Shown: positions 26,659 to 36,491, numbered from the stretch's first letter. The stretch: 64,000 bases of DNA from Thermoanaerobacter kivui (GCF_000763575.1 NZ_CP009170.1:583501-647500), one strand, 5' to 3'. The notes: a model not told the origin generated them from the sequence alone. Program-made: numbers and translations.

Positions 26659-27828
26659 GTGCGTAAAGGCTTTGTTAGGGTAGTAGCATTAGGTTTATTA
26701 TCGTTTTTACTTTTGTTTACTTCGGCGTGTGGAAATAAGTCTGAGAGTAGCAATGCTATAAAAATTGGAGCAAACTTAGAGCTGTCGGGAAATGTTGCCA
26801 CATTGGGTCAATCAGGCTTAAATGGAATTATGTTAGCAGTAGATGAAATTAACAATGCTGGTGGAGTTCTTGGTAAAAAGATTGAAATAGTCAAGTATGA
26901 CAATAAGTCTGATAATACAGAAGCCGCTTCGGTTGCTACTCGGTTAATTACCCAAGATAAAGTAGTTGCTATTATTGGTTCGTGTACTTCTGGCAATACC
27001 CTATCTTATGTTAATATTGCCGAAACTAATAAAGTTCCTGTGATCTCGCCCTCGGCAACTAACCCTGATGTTACAGTAGATCCTAAAACAGGCAAGGTAA
27101 GAGAGTATATTTTCCGTACTTGCTTTATAGATCCTTTCCAGGGAACGGCAATGGCAAAGTTCGTTTTGAATGAATTAAAGCTTAAAAAAGTTGCTGTTTT
27201 AAAAGATAATACAGCTCCTTATTCGGTGGGTTTGGCTAAGTTTTTTGTAGAAGCTTTCAAAGCTGGCGGTGGCGAAATTTTAGCTGATGAAAACTACACT
27301 ACCCAAGATCAGGATTTTCGCTCGGTATTAACCAAGATTAAAAATTTAAAGCCTGAATTTATTTATGTACCTGGTTATTACGAGCAAGTGGGTCAAATTG
27401 TAAAGCAAGCACGGGAGCTTGGTATTAATGTTCCTATGGGCGGTGGTGATGGCTGGGATTCGCCAAAACTTGTTGAAATTGCTGGTGCTGCTGCGCTTAA
27501 TAACACCTTTATTACCAATCACTATTCGTCTTTAATGCCTGATCCAAAAGTTCAGGACTTTGTTAAAAAGTATAAGGAAAAGTACGGCAGCGAACCGGAT
27601 GCAATGGCTGCAGTAGGTTATGATACGGTACTTGTTTTAGTTGATGCCATTAAACGGGCTGGTGAAGCTACACCCGAAAAGATCAAAGAAGCTTTAAAGA
27701 CCACCAAGGATGTAGAAGGAGTTACTGCAAAAATCTCCTTAGATGAAAATCACAATCCTGCTAAAAGCTTGGTGATTTTGGAATACAAAGACGGTAAGCA
27801 AACCTATAAAGCTTATGTAAATCCTTAA
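26659..27828 (+). CDS. livK: Branched-chain amino-acid ABC transporter substrate-binding lipoprotein
   Basis: 389-residue Peripla_BP_6 (LivJ/LivK) protein. GTG start behind AAAGGAGGATGG, lipobox TSAC with Cys24. Family motifs: IGANLELSGNVATLGQSGLNG, NNAGGVLGKKIEIVKYDNKS, NKVPVISPSATNP and VGYDTVLVLVDAIKRAG. Binds a small ligand, usually Leu/Ile/Val, for the LivHMGF importer behind it. More CGG, CGA and GCG codons than the core genes suggest transfer. Confidence 0.93.
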   Translation: MRKGFVRVVALGLLSFLLLFTSACGNKSESSNAIKIGANLELSGNVATLGQSGLNGIMLAVDEINNAGGVLGKKIEIVKYDNKSDNTEAASVATRLITQDKVVAIIGSCTSGNTLSYVNIAETNKVPVISPSATNPDVTVDPKTGKVREYIFRTCFIDPFQGTAMAKFVLNELKLKKVAVLKDNTAPYSVGLAKFFVEAFKAGGGEILADENYTTQDQDFRSVLTKIKNLKPEFIYVPGYYEQVGQIVKQARELGINVPMGGGDGWDSPKLVEIAGAAALNNTFITNHYSSLMPDPKVQDFVKKYKEKYGSEPDAMAAVGYDTVLVLVDAIKRAGEATPEKIKEALKTTKDVEGVTAKISLDENHNPAKSLVILEYKDGKQTYKAYVNP

Positions 27829-27894
27829 AAGATTAAAGGGGGAGGAATATTCCTCCCCTAAAAAATGAATTTAATTAGGTTAGAGGTGGTTAAT

Positions 27895-28779
27895 ATGATG
27901 GAATTTATCCAGCAGTTAATAAATGGAATATCAGTGGGAAGTATTTACGCTTTAATTGCTTTAGGATACACTATGGTTTATGGTATTATAAAACTCATCA
28001 ATTTTGCCCATGGCGATGTTTACATGCTTGGTGCCTTTGCAGGACTATATGCGACCTTGGTTTTAAAAATGTCTTTTGTTCCAGCGTTAATTTTTTCCAT
28101 GATTGTGTGTGCTATTTTAGGCATTTTTATCGAAAGATTGGCATATCGTCCTTTAAGAAACTCACCAAAAATTGTAATTTTAATTACTGCAATAGGTGTT
28201 TCCCTTCTTTTAGAATATACCACAATGTTTTTCCTGGGTCCGCAACCTCGAGCATTTCCGAAAGTTTTTAAAGAGATTTCGTATTCATTACTTGGCGGAA
28301 AGATTACCATATCAAATAGGGAAATTTTAATTATTGCGGTCACGGTTATCTTAATGATTTTACTGCAGTATATAGTTCATAATACGAAAATTGGAAAAGC
28401 AATGCGGGCAGTTTCTTATGACATGCAAGCTGCTCGTTTAATGGGAATAAATGTGGATACGACAATATCCATCACCTTTGCTCTTGGTTCAGCTTTAGCT
28501 GCGGCAGCAGGAGTGCTGGTAGGAATATATTACAATAAAGTATTTCCTTTAATGGGAATTATGTTCGGTTTAAAAGCCTTTGTTTCAGCGGTTTTAGGAG
28601 GAATAGGAAGTATACCTGGAGCAATGACCGGAGGGCTTATTTTAGGGATTACCGAGTCCTTAGTAAGTGGGTACGGTAGTTCTTTATATAGGGATCCCGT
28701 AGCTTTTGTGATTTTGATTATTATCTTATTAGTTAAACCTTCTGGCTTATTTGGGAAAAACGTTCGGGAGAAAGTGTAG
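27895..28779 (+). CDS. livH: Branched-chain amino-acid ABC transporter permease LivH
   Basis: About 294 residues with eight or so membrane helices. Typical N-terminus (NGISVGSIYALIALGYTMVYGIIKLINFAHGD) and C-terminal ESLVSGYGSSLYRDPVAFVIL. Two adjacent ATGs (27895, 27898) follow AGAGGTGG; an upstream in-frame ATG at 27865 lacks a site. Confidence 0.93.
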   Translation: MMEFIQQLINGISVGSIYALIALGYTMVYGIIKLINFAHGDVYMLGAFAGLYATLVLKMSFVPALIFSMIVCAILGIFIERLAYRPLRNSPKIVILITAIGVSLLLEYTTMFFLGPQPRAFPKVFKEISYSLLGGKITISNREILIIAVTVILMILLQYIVHNTKIGKAMRAVSYDMQAARLMGINVDTTISITFALGSALAAAAGVLVGIYYNKVFPLMGIMFGLKAFVSAVLGGIGSIPGAMTGGLILGITESLVSGYGSSLYRDPVAFVILIIILLVKPSGLFGKNVREKV

Positions 28780-28789
28780 GTGAAAGGGA

Positions 28790-29759
28790 ATGCTAAAAAA
28801 TTGGTTTACAAAGGAAAATCTTGCAGTAACATTGTTGTTAATAGCGCTTATGGTAGGAGTTCAGGTTTTGTATTCAGCAGAAATCATTAGTCCTTTTGTG
28901 ATGTTAAACTTAATTATTATCGCAATTAATATCATTCTTGCAGTAAGTTTAAATTTAGTGGTTGGTTATACGGGACAATTCTCTATTGGTCACGCGGGAT
29001 TTATGGCATTAGGTGCTTATGCGTCGGCTATTATGACTTTAAATTTTAATGCTCCTTTTATTGTATCCTTGTTAGTTGGAGCAATAGTGGCGGGTATTGG
29101 CGGCGTTATAATTGGCATACCTACCTTGCGTTTAAAAGGTGATTACTTGGCTATTGCTACTTTAGGGTTTGCAGAAATAATCCGGGGGGGTAATAACAAA
29201 TATTAGTTATTTAGGTGGAGCTTACGGCTTAATGGGAATAACCCAGAGGACTAATTGGCTGTGGGCTTTTGGCTGCATGTTGGTTACAGTTTTAGTTATC
29301 AAAAATTTTGTTCAATCCAGCCACGGTCGGGCGTGTATTTCGGTTCGAGAAAATGAAATTGCGGCGGAAGCAATGGGAATAAATACTACAAAATATAAAG
29401 TTATAGCTTTCACTATGGGTTCATTTTTTGCTGGAATTGGCGGGGCACTCCTTGCTCATTATATTACCTTTATTGAACCAAATGCTTTTAACTTTTTAAA
29501 ATCCTTTGATATACTTGTGATGGTAGTTTTAGGAGGGCAAGGGAGCCTCACTGGCTCAGTGGTAGCGGCAATTGTACTGACGTTAATTTCTACATTTTTA
29601 CAGAGTTTAGCAGAACTGCGACTTATAATTTATGCCATAATCTTAATTTTGGTAATGTTATTTAGACCACAGGGCCTTCTTGGAACCCATGAGTTATCCT
29701 TTAAGCTTTTGCAGAAAAAGAGAGGTGTAAGTCATGGCAGCCATTCTGCAGACGCATAG
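28790..29759 (+). pseudogene. livM: Branched-chain amino-acid ABC transporter permease LivM, +1 frameshift in a G7 run
   Basis: The first frame (28790-29206) carries VVGYTGQFSIGHAGFMALGAYAS and ends just after GFAEIIRGG. The second frame (to 29759) resumes with YLGGAYGLMGITQRTN and continues to LVMLFRPQGLLG. The break is a run of seven G residues at 29184-29190; six would restore one frame of about 322 residues. It may be a real lesion, a sequencing error or a slippage site. All other livKHMGF genes are intact. Confidence 0.85.
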
Positions 29760-30501
29760 CCTGGGGATTAGCTTTGGAGGATTAAAAGCAGTTCAGGATT
29801 TAAATCTGACCTTAAATGAAGGAGATTTAGTTGGGTTAATCGGACCAAACGGTGCAGGTAAAACAACGGTTTTTAACCTTTTAACGGGGATTTACCTTCC
29901 AACCACAGGTGATATAATTTTTAAAGGCGAAAGCATAGTAGGGTTAAAGCCTTACCAAATTGCTGCTAAAGGAATAACCCGCACTTTCCAAAACATTCGT
30001 TTGTTTGGTGAACTTTCGGTTTTAGAAAATGTTTTAATTGCCAGGCACTTACATGTTCCATATAACATGATGCATGCTATATTCCGTCTTGGGAAGTTTT
30101 ACCGAGGAGAAAAAGAAATGCGGGATGAAGCTTATGAGTTATTAAAAATCATGAACTTAGCTCATAAGGCGGAAGAAAAGGCCAAAAACTTACCTTACGG
30201 AGAACAGCGCCGATTAGAAATTGCCCGAGCATTGGCTACTCACCCTTCCTTATTACTTTTAGATGAACCAGCAGCAGGCATGAACCCTCGAGAAACGACA
30301 GAGTTAATGGAATTAATTGATTTTATCCGAGGTAAGTTTAATATGACTATTTTGCTTATTGAACACGATATGCATTTAGTAATGAACATTTGCGAGCGGA
30401 TTTACGTTTTGGACTATGGAGTTAATATTGCTCATGGGACGCCTGAAGAAATTAAAAACAACTCTCGGGTCATTGAAGCGTATTTAGGAGAGGGGGCATA
30501 A
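29734..30501 (+). CDS. livG: Branched-chain amino-acid ABC transporter ATPase LivG
   Basis: 255 residues. Walker A GPNGAGKTT, the LivG-specific TRTFQNIRLF, signature LPYGEQRRLEIARAL, Walker B LLLLDEPAAGMNP. ATG behind GAGGTGTAAG; it overlaps the 3' end of livM by 26 bases. Confidence 0.95.
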   Translation: MAAILQTHSLGISFGGLKAVQDLNLTLNEGDLVGLIGPNGAGKTTVFNLLTGIYLPTTGDIIFKGESIVGLKPYQIAAKGITRTFQNIRLFGELSVLENVLIARHLHVPYNMMHAIFRLGKFYRGEKEMRDEAYELLKIMNLAHKAEEKAKNLPYGEQRRLEIARALATHPSLLLLDEPAAGMNPRETTELMELIDFIRGKFNMTILLIEHDMHLVMNICERIYVLDYGVNIAHGTPEEIKNNSRVIEAYLGEGA

Positions 30502-30503
30502 CT

Positions 30504-31223
30504 ATGAGCGGGAAAGAAGTATTAAGAATTGAAGAGTTAAATGTGTTTTACGGGGCCATTCATGCTTTGAAGGGAATATCGCTTACCGTAAACGAAGGTG
30601 AAATAGTAACCTTAATTGGGGCAAATGGTGCGGGAAAAAGCACTACTTTAAATACAATTTGCGGATTGGTCAAGCCTAAATCGGGAAGAATAATTTTTGA
30701 AGGTAAGGATATTACTGATAAAGCTGCTCATGATATCGTAAAAATGGGTATAAGCCAGGTGCCTGAGGGCCGACGGGTTTTTGCTAACATGTCGGTAATG
30801 GAAAACCTAGAACTAGGTGCTTATCTTTTAAAAGATAAAGTGGAATTTAAACGCAGGCTTACTAAGGTTTTTGAGCGGTTTCCGCGGCTTGCTGAAAGAA
30901 AGGGACAACTGGCCGGCTCTTTATCTGGCGGAGAACAGCAAATGTTAGCGATGGGGCGGGCATTGATGTCGGCACCTAGACTCATGCTTTTAGATGAGCC
31001 TTCAATGGGTTTAGCTCCTCTGTTGGTTAAAGAAATTTTTGCGATTATTAAAGAACTAAACGAACAAGGAACTACTATTCTTTTAGTAGAACAAAATGCA
31101 CATATGGCTCTTTCTATTGCTCATAAAGGCTATGTATTAGAAACAGGAAATATTGTGTTATCTGGCCCCGTTTGGGAGTTGGCAGAAAACCCGCAGGTAA
31201 AGGAAGCTTATCTTGGGGGTTAA
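30504..31223 (+). CDS. livF: Branched-chain amino-acid ABC transporter ATPase LivF
   Basis: 239 residues. Walker A GANGAGKST, VPEGRRVFANMSVMENL typical of LivF, signature SGGEQQMLAMGRAL, Walker B LMLLDEPSMGLAP. Starts two bases after the livG stop with GGAGAGGGGG as ribosome site. Last gene of the liv operon. Confidence 0.95.
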   Translation: MSGKEVLRIEELNVFYGAIHALKGISLTVNEGEIVTLIGANGAGKSTTLNTICGLVKPKSGRIIFEGKDITDKAAHDIVKMGISQVPEGRRVFANMSVMENLELGAYLLKDKVEFKRRLTKVFERFPRLAERKGQLAGSLSGGEQQMLAMGRALMSAPRLMLLDEPSMGLAPLLVKEIFAIIKELNEQGTTILLVEQNAHMALSIAHKGYVLETGNIVLSGPVWELAENPQVKEAYLGG

Positions 31224-31478
31224 AGAGGAGGTTAGTAAGGCAATTTTACTCATCAGATTAAAGGCGAACCTCTACTTTTATACATAAAAAGTTTGGTTCG
31301 TCATGATATTATTTTTGTCAAAAAATTTACATTATAATAAAATTTTGAAAGTTTGCTCTGAGAATTGACAGGAGGCATTTAGTATAAGTACTCTATTTTT
31401 CTACAGCTTGGTTCCTGAACAATTCAACATTTATTATACATCCTTAAAAATAAAATATAAAAATATAACCTTAGAATG
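31224..31478 (+). other. Gap after livF
   Basis: AT-rich. A long-loop pairing AGAGGAGGTT / AACCTCT (31226-31275) could end the liv transcript weakly. Nothing else was recognised. Confidence 0.3.
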
Positions 31479-31526
31479 AAACAAAGGCGTTTCATTTATA
31501 TGAGTATGCCTTTGTTTTATTTTTTA
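31479..31526 (+). terminator. Intrinsic terminator
   Basis: AAACAAAGGC ... GCCTTTGTTT stem with a loop of about 19 bases and a following T-rich run. Confidence 0.65.
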
Positions 31527-31574
31527 ATATTTTATGCTTTTATACTTTAATTAATCATTATTCTATCTCCGTAA

Positions 31575-31670
31575 GAAAATGGCATTTTAGTTTTTATAAG
31601 TCCATCTGGTTGTGGCAAGACTAGAGGATGGAAGACTACATCACTGGAAGATTCGGTTAAAGGAGGTGAA
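31575..31670 (+). pseudogene. ABC ATPase P-loop stub (probable pstB remnant)
   Basis: Frame reads ENGILVFISPSGCGKT, matching the beta-strand and Walker A loop of ABC ATPases (usually xIGPSGCGKST), then loses similarity. It is in frame with phoU and ends at the phoU ribosome site. PstB is the usual neighbour upstream of PhoU, so a deletion probably removed the rest of the phosphate transporter. Confidence 0.6.
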
Positions 31671-31673
31671 AGG

Positions 31674-32327
31674 GTGAATCGCACTCATTTTGAAAAAGAA
31701 TTAGAGAAACTTCATTATGACGTATTAAAAATGGGTAGCCTTGTAGAAGAGGCGATAGCGAACGCCATTGTTTCTTTAGTGAACCATGATACAGAATTGG
31801 CTCAAAAAGTTATAGATGACGATGACAGAATAGACAAAATGGAAGTAGAAATTGACAATAAATGTGCAAAGATCATTGTAACCCAGCAGCCAATTGCAAG
31901 GGATTTGAGAATAGTTTTGACAGGGCTTAAAATTGTTACAGACTTAGAAAGAATGGCAGACTATGCAGTAGATATAGCAAAAACTACTTTGAGGATTGCT
32001 CATCAAAAATATATAAAACCATTGATATATATTCCTAGAATGGCTGAAACCGTAAGAGAAATGGTAAAAATGTCATTGGATTCTTATGTCCGACAGGATT
32101 TAGACCTTGCAAGGACGATTGGTGAAAAAGATGATATAGTAGATGCCCTTTACAAACAAGTATTTACAGAACCATTAACTTATATGATGGAAGACCCAAG
32201 AAACATCGACCAGGCGAGTCAGTTTTTGTTTGTAGCTCGTTATCTTGAGAGAATTGCTGATCATGCTACTAATATATGTGAATGGGTAATTTACTTAGAT
32301 ACGGGAGAGCATATAGATTTAAATTAA
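31674..32327 (+). CDS. phoU: Phosphate signalling/transport regulator PhoU
   Basis: 217-residue two-repeat helical bundle. PhoU repeats visible: FEKELEKLHYDVLKMGSLVE with DRIDKMEVEIDNKC, IARDLRIVLTGLKIVTDLER, and the second repeat ending FLFVARYLERIADHATNICEW. GTG start behind AAAGGAGGTGAAAG. PhoU normally modulates PstB and PhoR; neither is present intact here. Confidence 0.93.
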   Translation: MNRTHFEKELEKLHYDVLKMGSLVEEAIANAIVSLVNHDTELAQKVIDDDDRIDKMEVEIDNKCAKIIVTQQPIARDLRIVLTGLKIVTDLERMADYAVDIAKTTLRIAHQKYIKPLIYIPRMAETVREMVKMSLDSYVRQDLDLARTIGEKDDIVDALYKQVFTEPLTYMMEDPRNIDQASQFLFVARYLERIADHATNICEWVIYLDTGEHIDLN

Positions 32328-32654
32328 AAATATTAGGTTGTTGAACAATTTTAAGCAAAGCCGCAGCCTATAACGAAAGTTTATGTGGAGTAAGGCGTCA
32401 TTACTGCTGTTTATTTGGTGTATTTTGGTTTTCATTTTTATACATTTTTTAATTTTAATAACTTCAATAGGAATTCCTCTTGTAGATAAAAATCAAATAA
32501 CTTCTATTCTATAAATAATATAGTTTTCGATAAAATTTTAAAAAAGTGTTGATATGGAGTGTATTAAAACAATTGGTAGCTACTTTACCGACAAAAGTCG
32601 TATGGGAAGTTATCCATGTGCCAGTTTGTATAATCATGACTACTGTCTATCCAA
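32328..32654 (+). other. Gap between phoU and the thiM remnant
   Basis: No ORF, terminator or known motif recognised on either strand. Minus-strand sequence after the thiM stub's stop may be further decayed coding DNA. Confidence 0.3.
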
Positions 32655-32774
32655 TTAATCTTCTTCCAATTCATAGGCCATAACTGGCAATCTTCCTATA
32701 GCCAATGTTATATTAGCACAATCGTTGACAGTAACTACATTGGTGATATGGTGAACTAAAGGTGAGGTGAGCAT
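32655..32774 (-). pseudogene. thiM: Hydroxyethylthiazole kinase (ThiM) N-terminal stub
   Basis: Minus strand reads [20 protein letters not shown] followed by [18 protein letters not shown] and a stop. This is the conserved start of ThiM ([29 protein letters not shown]). About 230 residues of the enzyme are missing. It lies about 30 bp downstream of a TPP riboswitch on the same strand, the expected arrangement of a thiazole-salvage operon. Confidence 0.85.
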
Positions 32775-32802
32775 TTTTACACAATGTCAAGAAGAAACAT
32801 GC

Positions 32803-32888
32803 TTCCCTACGCAGGCATTACCCTGACAGGTTCAAAGGGTCGGGAACGAATTCCCTCTCAGCCACTTCTTGGCTCCCATAGCACTCGT
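32803..32888 (-). promoter_or_regulatory. TPP riboswitch (THI element)
   Basis: Minus strand contains the diagnostic TPP cores GGCTGAGAGGGA, ACCCTTTGAACCTG and AATGCCTGCGTAGGGA in order. It binds thiamine pyrophosphate and would repress the thi genes behind it, of which only the thiM stub remains. Confidence 0.95.
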
Positions 32889-33015
32889 CTTATTTGGTTT
32901 TGTCCAATATGCTTAAAGTAATTATACCACAAACCTAAAAGAATTCAATAATTATTTTGAAAATGGTATCAATATTCAATGAGTTAAGTCTATATAGTGT
33001 AATTTCATCCATGAA

Positions 33016-34109
33016 GTGATAGAAATTTTTGAGAAGTTATTAAAAGAAGGTATGGACATTACAGAGCTTGTATCAATAATCAAGGAAATAACGGATAAAT
33101 TGGGGAGGGAAGCAATAATAGGATATGAAAGAACATATTACAAATCCAAAAGAGATGGTAGGTACACATATTTGGTAGATGACGCATTAGGGATAGAAAG
33201 GCATGAGAGGATAGAGAAGGGAGTAAAAATAAGGCTAGTAGAAAAATCGATATAAGAATCATACGAGAAAAGCAGTAAAGAAGCATGTCCAGAGGAATTA
33301 AGTAAACAGACGGTATTAAACGCAATAAAAGAAATAGGGGAAGTAGAAGTAAAGAAAGAAGAAAAAGTGAAGAAGGAAGTAAGGGTGTTATACATAGAAG
33401 CGGACGAAGACTATGTATCCTTACAAGATGGGAGTAAAGAGATGCCACGACTTGTATACATACATGAAGGGAAAGAAACAAAGAATGGGAGGAATGAACT
33501 AAAGAATGTTTATTACAAAGCATACGTAGGGGGAAAACCCGAAGACATATGGATAGATGTAGCAAATTATATAAATGACAATTACAAAGAAGAGAAGATA
33601 AAGAAGGTATACATAGCGGGGGATGGGGCAAAATGGATAAAAGAAGGATTAGAGTGGATACCAAAATCCAGATTTGTACTAGATAGGTATCATTTAAAAG
33701 CAACATCGAGGGAACCAAGATATAGAGATAGAATATAGAGGGCAGTAAACGAAGGGGATGAAAAAGCATTAAAAGAGGCATTTAATGAACTAGCGAAATT
33801 AGCAGAAACGGAGCAAGAGAAGAAGAAAGCAGGAATCCATTAGGATGGAGTAGAGAAGGGCTAAAGTTAATGGCAAAATTAAGGGTATTTAGCAAGAATG
33901 GAGGCAACTTAAGAGAAATAGAGCGGCGTAATAAAAGAAAAAATACCAATGGAGGTTACAAATTAACGAAGAAGCAGATGAAAGAGGTAGTGAAGAGAGC
34001 TAAAACGTATATAAATGAAAAGATAAATAATATTACGGTTTTAAATATAGGTAAAGTAACACCAATATACAGAATTTTAAAAGCAATAAAATATGAAAGT
34101 GTGATATAG
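33016..34109 (+). pseudogene. ISLre2-family (UPF0236) transposase remnant
   Basis: Recognisable blocks: [51 protein letters not shown]-type core (here [19 protein letters not shown]) and FVLDRYHLK. The frame is broken by stops at about 33255, 33736 and 33841 and by deletions, then runs to a typical C-terminus ([15 protein letters not shown]). The GTG at 33016 is the best start. Last element before the far island boundary. Confidence 0.85.
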
Positions 34110-34205
34110 AAAACATAATGGATGGGAACCTTGATTTAATGAGATTTCAGGGGTTGTCTTTAAAAAATGTCCTACAGTATCTTGACATCATTCACAATGG
34201 CACTC

Positions 34206-34234
34206 TTGACATGTCAATAAATCTCTGATAAAAT
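34206..34234 (+). promoter_or_regulatory. Promoter reading into tRNA-Leu(TAG)
   Basis: TTGACA, 17-bp spacer, TAAAAT, about 68 bp before the tRNA. It lies inside the island end, just outside the transposase remnant. Confidence 0.6.
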
Positions 34235-34267
34235 ACCTTTGTGCAGATTTTTACTCAGTGACCCTAT

Positions 34268-34290
34268 GGTTCGAGTTCCTAATGGCGCAC
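34268..34290. other. Putative attachment site, right copy (tRNA-Lys 3' fragment)
   Basis: GGTTCGAGTTCCTAATGGCG plus CAC: T-arm and acceptor strand of tRNA-Lys(CTT) without the 5' part. 22 of 23 bases equal 19488-19510. It is 11 bp before tRNA-Leu(TAG). Confidence 0.75.
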
Positions 34291-34301
34291 TATTTTAATA
34301 T

Positions 34302-34386
34302 GCGGGCATGGCGGAACTGGCAGACGCGCCAGACTTAGGATCTGGTGTCTTTCGACGTGGGGGTTCAAGTCCCTTTGCCCGCACCA
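34302..34386 (+). tRNA. tRNA-Leu(TAG)
   Basis: Acceptor GCGGGCA/TGCCCGC, anticodon arm CCAGA-CTTAGGA-TCTGG, long variable arm, T-arm TTCAAGT, encoded CCA. Probably the tenth tRNA of the array that starts at 18700. Confidence 0.97.
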
Positions 34387-34489
34387 AGGTATAATAAGGA
34401 TTGAAAAATAATGCAATACGCATTATTTTTTTAATAAATGAAAAAAGTAAGTTTCAAAGGAAAAGTGATAAAATTACAATAACTTGAGT

Positions 34490-34517
34490 TTGATTCACCG
34501 TTTTTTTATGTTATAAT
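34490..34517 (+). promoter_or_regulatory. Probable promoter of the tig operon
   Basis: TTGATT, 16-bp spacer, TATAAT, 55 bp before the tig start codon. Confidence 0.6.
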
Positions 34518-34572
34518 ATTATAAGTTTAGAAGACTTTATTCGAAAGAATAAGAAATAGGAGGATTTACTTA

Positions 34573-35877
34573 ATGGGTGTGAGTCTTAAAAAATTAGAGA
34601 AAAGTGTTGCAACGATTGAACTTACCATACCAAGTGAAAAGTTCGAAGAAGGTTTAAATTTTGCCTTTAAAAAGAACGCTTCAAAGTTCAATGTGCCGGG
34701 TTTTAGAAGAGGGAAAGCACCGAGAATTATTGTGGAAAGGTATTACGGTGAAGGAGTGCTATATGAGGACGCTGTAGAATATGTTTTTGATGGGGCATAT
34801 AAAGAAGCTCTTAAAGTGTTTAATTTAGAGCCAATAGATTATCCAGACATTAATATTTTACAAATTGGAAAAGGTAAAGACTTAATTTTAGAAGCTACAG
34901 TACCTGTTATGCCAGAAGTGGAACTGGGAGACTACAAAGGTATAGAAATTGAAAAAATAGAGTATAATGTGTACGATGGCGATGTAGAATACGAGTTAGA
35001 AAAGTTAAGGCAGCAAAATGCAAGGATTGTCCCTATCGAAGGAAGAGCTGCCCAAGAAGGAGATATAGCTGTAATAGATTTTGAAGGTTTTATCGATGAC
35101 AAGCCTTTTGAAAGTGGCAAAGCTGAAAATTATGAATTAGAATTAGGAAGCGGTACTTTTGTGCCTGGTTTTGAAGAACAAATTGTAGGCCACAATATAA
35201 ATGACACTTTTGATGTGAATGTTACTTTCCCCGAAAATTACAGGGTAGAGGAATTAAGAGGCAAATCTGCTGTTTTTAAAGTCACTCTCAAGGCTTTAAA
35301 TAAGAAAGAACTGCCTGAATTAGACGATGAATTTGCAAAAGATGTAAGCGAATTTGAAACCTTAGAAGAATTAAAAGCTGATATAAGAAAAAAAATAGAA
35401 GAAAAAAATAGATTAGAAGCTGAAAATGAAATGAAAGAAAAAGCGGTGATTAAAGTTGTAGAAAATGCAAAAGTGGACATTCCAGATGTCATGGTAGAAA
35501 GGCAAATAGACATTTCTTTAAGGGATTTGGACTATAATTTGAGATATCAAGGCTTAGACCTTAATAAGTATTTGGAAATTACAGGTAAAAGTTTAGAAGA
35601 TTTAAGAAAAGAAATGTGGGAAGGAGCTCTAAAGAGAGTAAAGACTCAGCTTGTTATAGATAAAATAGCAAAAGTAGAGAAGATTGAGGCTACAGAGGAA
35701 GAATTAGAAAATAGGTTAAAAGAAATGGCAACGAATTACAGAATAAATTTGGAAGAATTAAAGAAAAGTCTCACTGAAAGCCAAATAAATAGCATAAAAG
35801 AAGATATAGCCTATTTTAAGACAATTGACTTTATTTTTAGTAAGTGTAAAATAATAAGTAAAGATAAAGTGGAGTGA
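34573..35877 (+). CDS. tig: Trigger factor
   Basis: 434-residue ribosome-associated chaperone with prolyl isomerase activity. N-terminal ribosome-binding signature GFRRGKAPR (residues about 43-51), a central FKBP-type domain ([31 protein letters not shown]) and a helical C-terminal arm domain. RBS AGGAGG. Start of the conserved order tig-clpP-clpX-lon-ysxC. Confidence 0.97.
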   Translation: MGVSLKKLEKSVATIELTIPSEKFEEGLNFAFKKNASKFNVPGFRRGKAPRIIVERYYGEGVLYEDAVEYVFDGAYKEALKVFNLEPIDYPDINILQIGKGKDLILEATVPVMPEVELGDYKGIEIEKIEYNVYDGDVEYELEKLRQQNARIVPIEGRAAQEGDIAVIDFEGFIDDKPFESGKAENYELELGSGTFVPGFEEQIVGHNINDTFDVNVTFPENYRVEELRGKSAVFKVTLKALNKKELPELDDEFAKDVSEFETLEELKADIRKKIEEKNRLEAENEMKEKAVIKVVENAKVDIPDVMVERQIDISLRDLDYNLRYQGLDLNKYLEITGKSLEDLRKEMWEGALKRVKTQLVIDKIAKVEKIEATEEELENRLKEMATNYRINLEELKKSLTESQINSIKEDIAYFKTIDFIFSKCKIISKDKVE

Positions 35878-35882
35878 TTTTT

Positions 35883-36470
35883 ATGAGTCTTGTACCTATA
35901 GTAGTAGAGCAGACTAATAGAGGCGAACGTTCATATGATATATTTTCTCGCTTGCTTAAAGACAGAATCGTTTTTTTGGGAGAAGAAATAAATGATACTA
36001 CAGCAAGCTTAGTCATTGCGCAGCTTCTGTTTTTGGAAGCTGAAGACCCTGACAAAGACATCTGGCTTTATATAAATAGTCCAGGAGGTTCTATAACTGC
36101 AGGTTTTGCCATTTATGATACTATGCAATATATAAAACCAGATGTAGTGACTTTGTGCGTTGGAATGGCCGCATCTATGGCTGCCTTTTTGCTGGCAGCA
36201 GGTACAAAAGGAAAGAGGTTTGCACTTCCAAACAGCGAAATAATGATACATCAGCCTTTAGGAGGCATGCAAGGCCAAGCTACCGACATTAAAATTCACG
36301 CTGAAAGGATACTGAGGTTAAGAGATAAGTTAGACAGGATACTTGCGGAAAATACGGGGCAGCCTATCGAAAAAATAAAGGCGGATACTGAAAGAGACTT
36401 TTTCATGGATGCGGAGGATGCAAAAGCATACGGCATTATAGACGAGGTCCTTGTCAGGAAGAAAAAATAA
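35883..36470 (+). CDS. clpP: ATP-dependent Clp protease proteolytic subunit
   Basis: 195-residue serine peptidase. Catalytic triad Ser98 (GMAASMAA), His123 (MIHQPLGG) and Asp172 (ERDFFMDA). Start at the ATG eight bases after GGAG; a GTG three codons earlier sits on the ribosome site. Forms the tetradecameric chamber served by ClpX, encoded 21 bp downstream. Confidence 0.97.
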   Translation: MSLVPIVVEQTNRGERSYDIFSRLLKDRIVFLGEEINDTTASLVIAQLLFLEAEDPDKDIWLYINSPGGSITAGFAIYDTMQYIKPDVVTLCVGMAASMAAFLLAAGTKGKRFALPNSEIMIHQPLGGMQGQATDIKIHAERILRLRDKLDRILAENTGQPIEKIKADTERDFFMDAEDAKAYGIIDEVLVRKKK

Positions 36471-36491
36471 CGCCCCAAAAGAGGTGGAATT

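Noticed and set aside
33080-33781. 233-residue open frame on the minus strand, very rich in Leu and Ser
   Set aside because: It is antisense to the ISLre2-type transposase remnant; composition is explained by the lysine/glutamate-rich plus strand.
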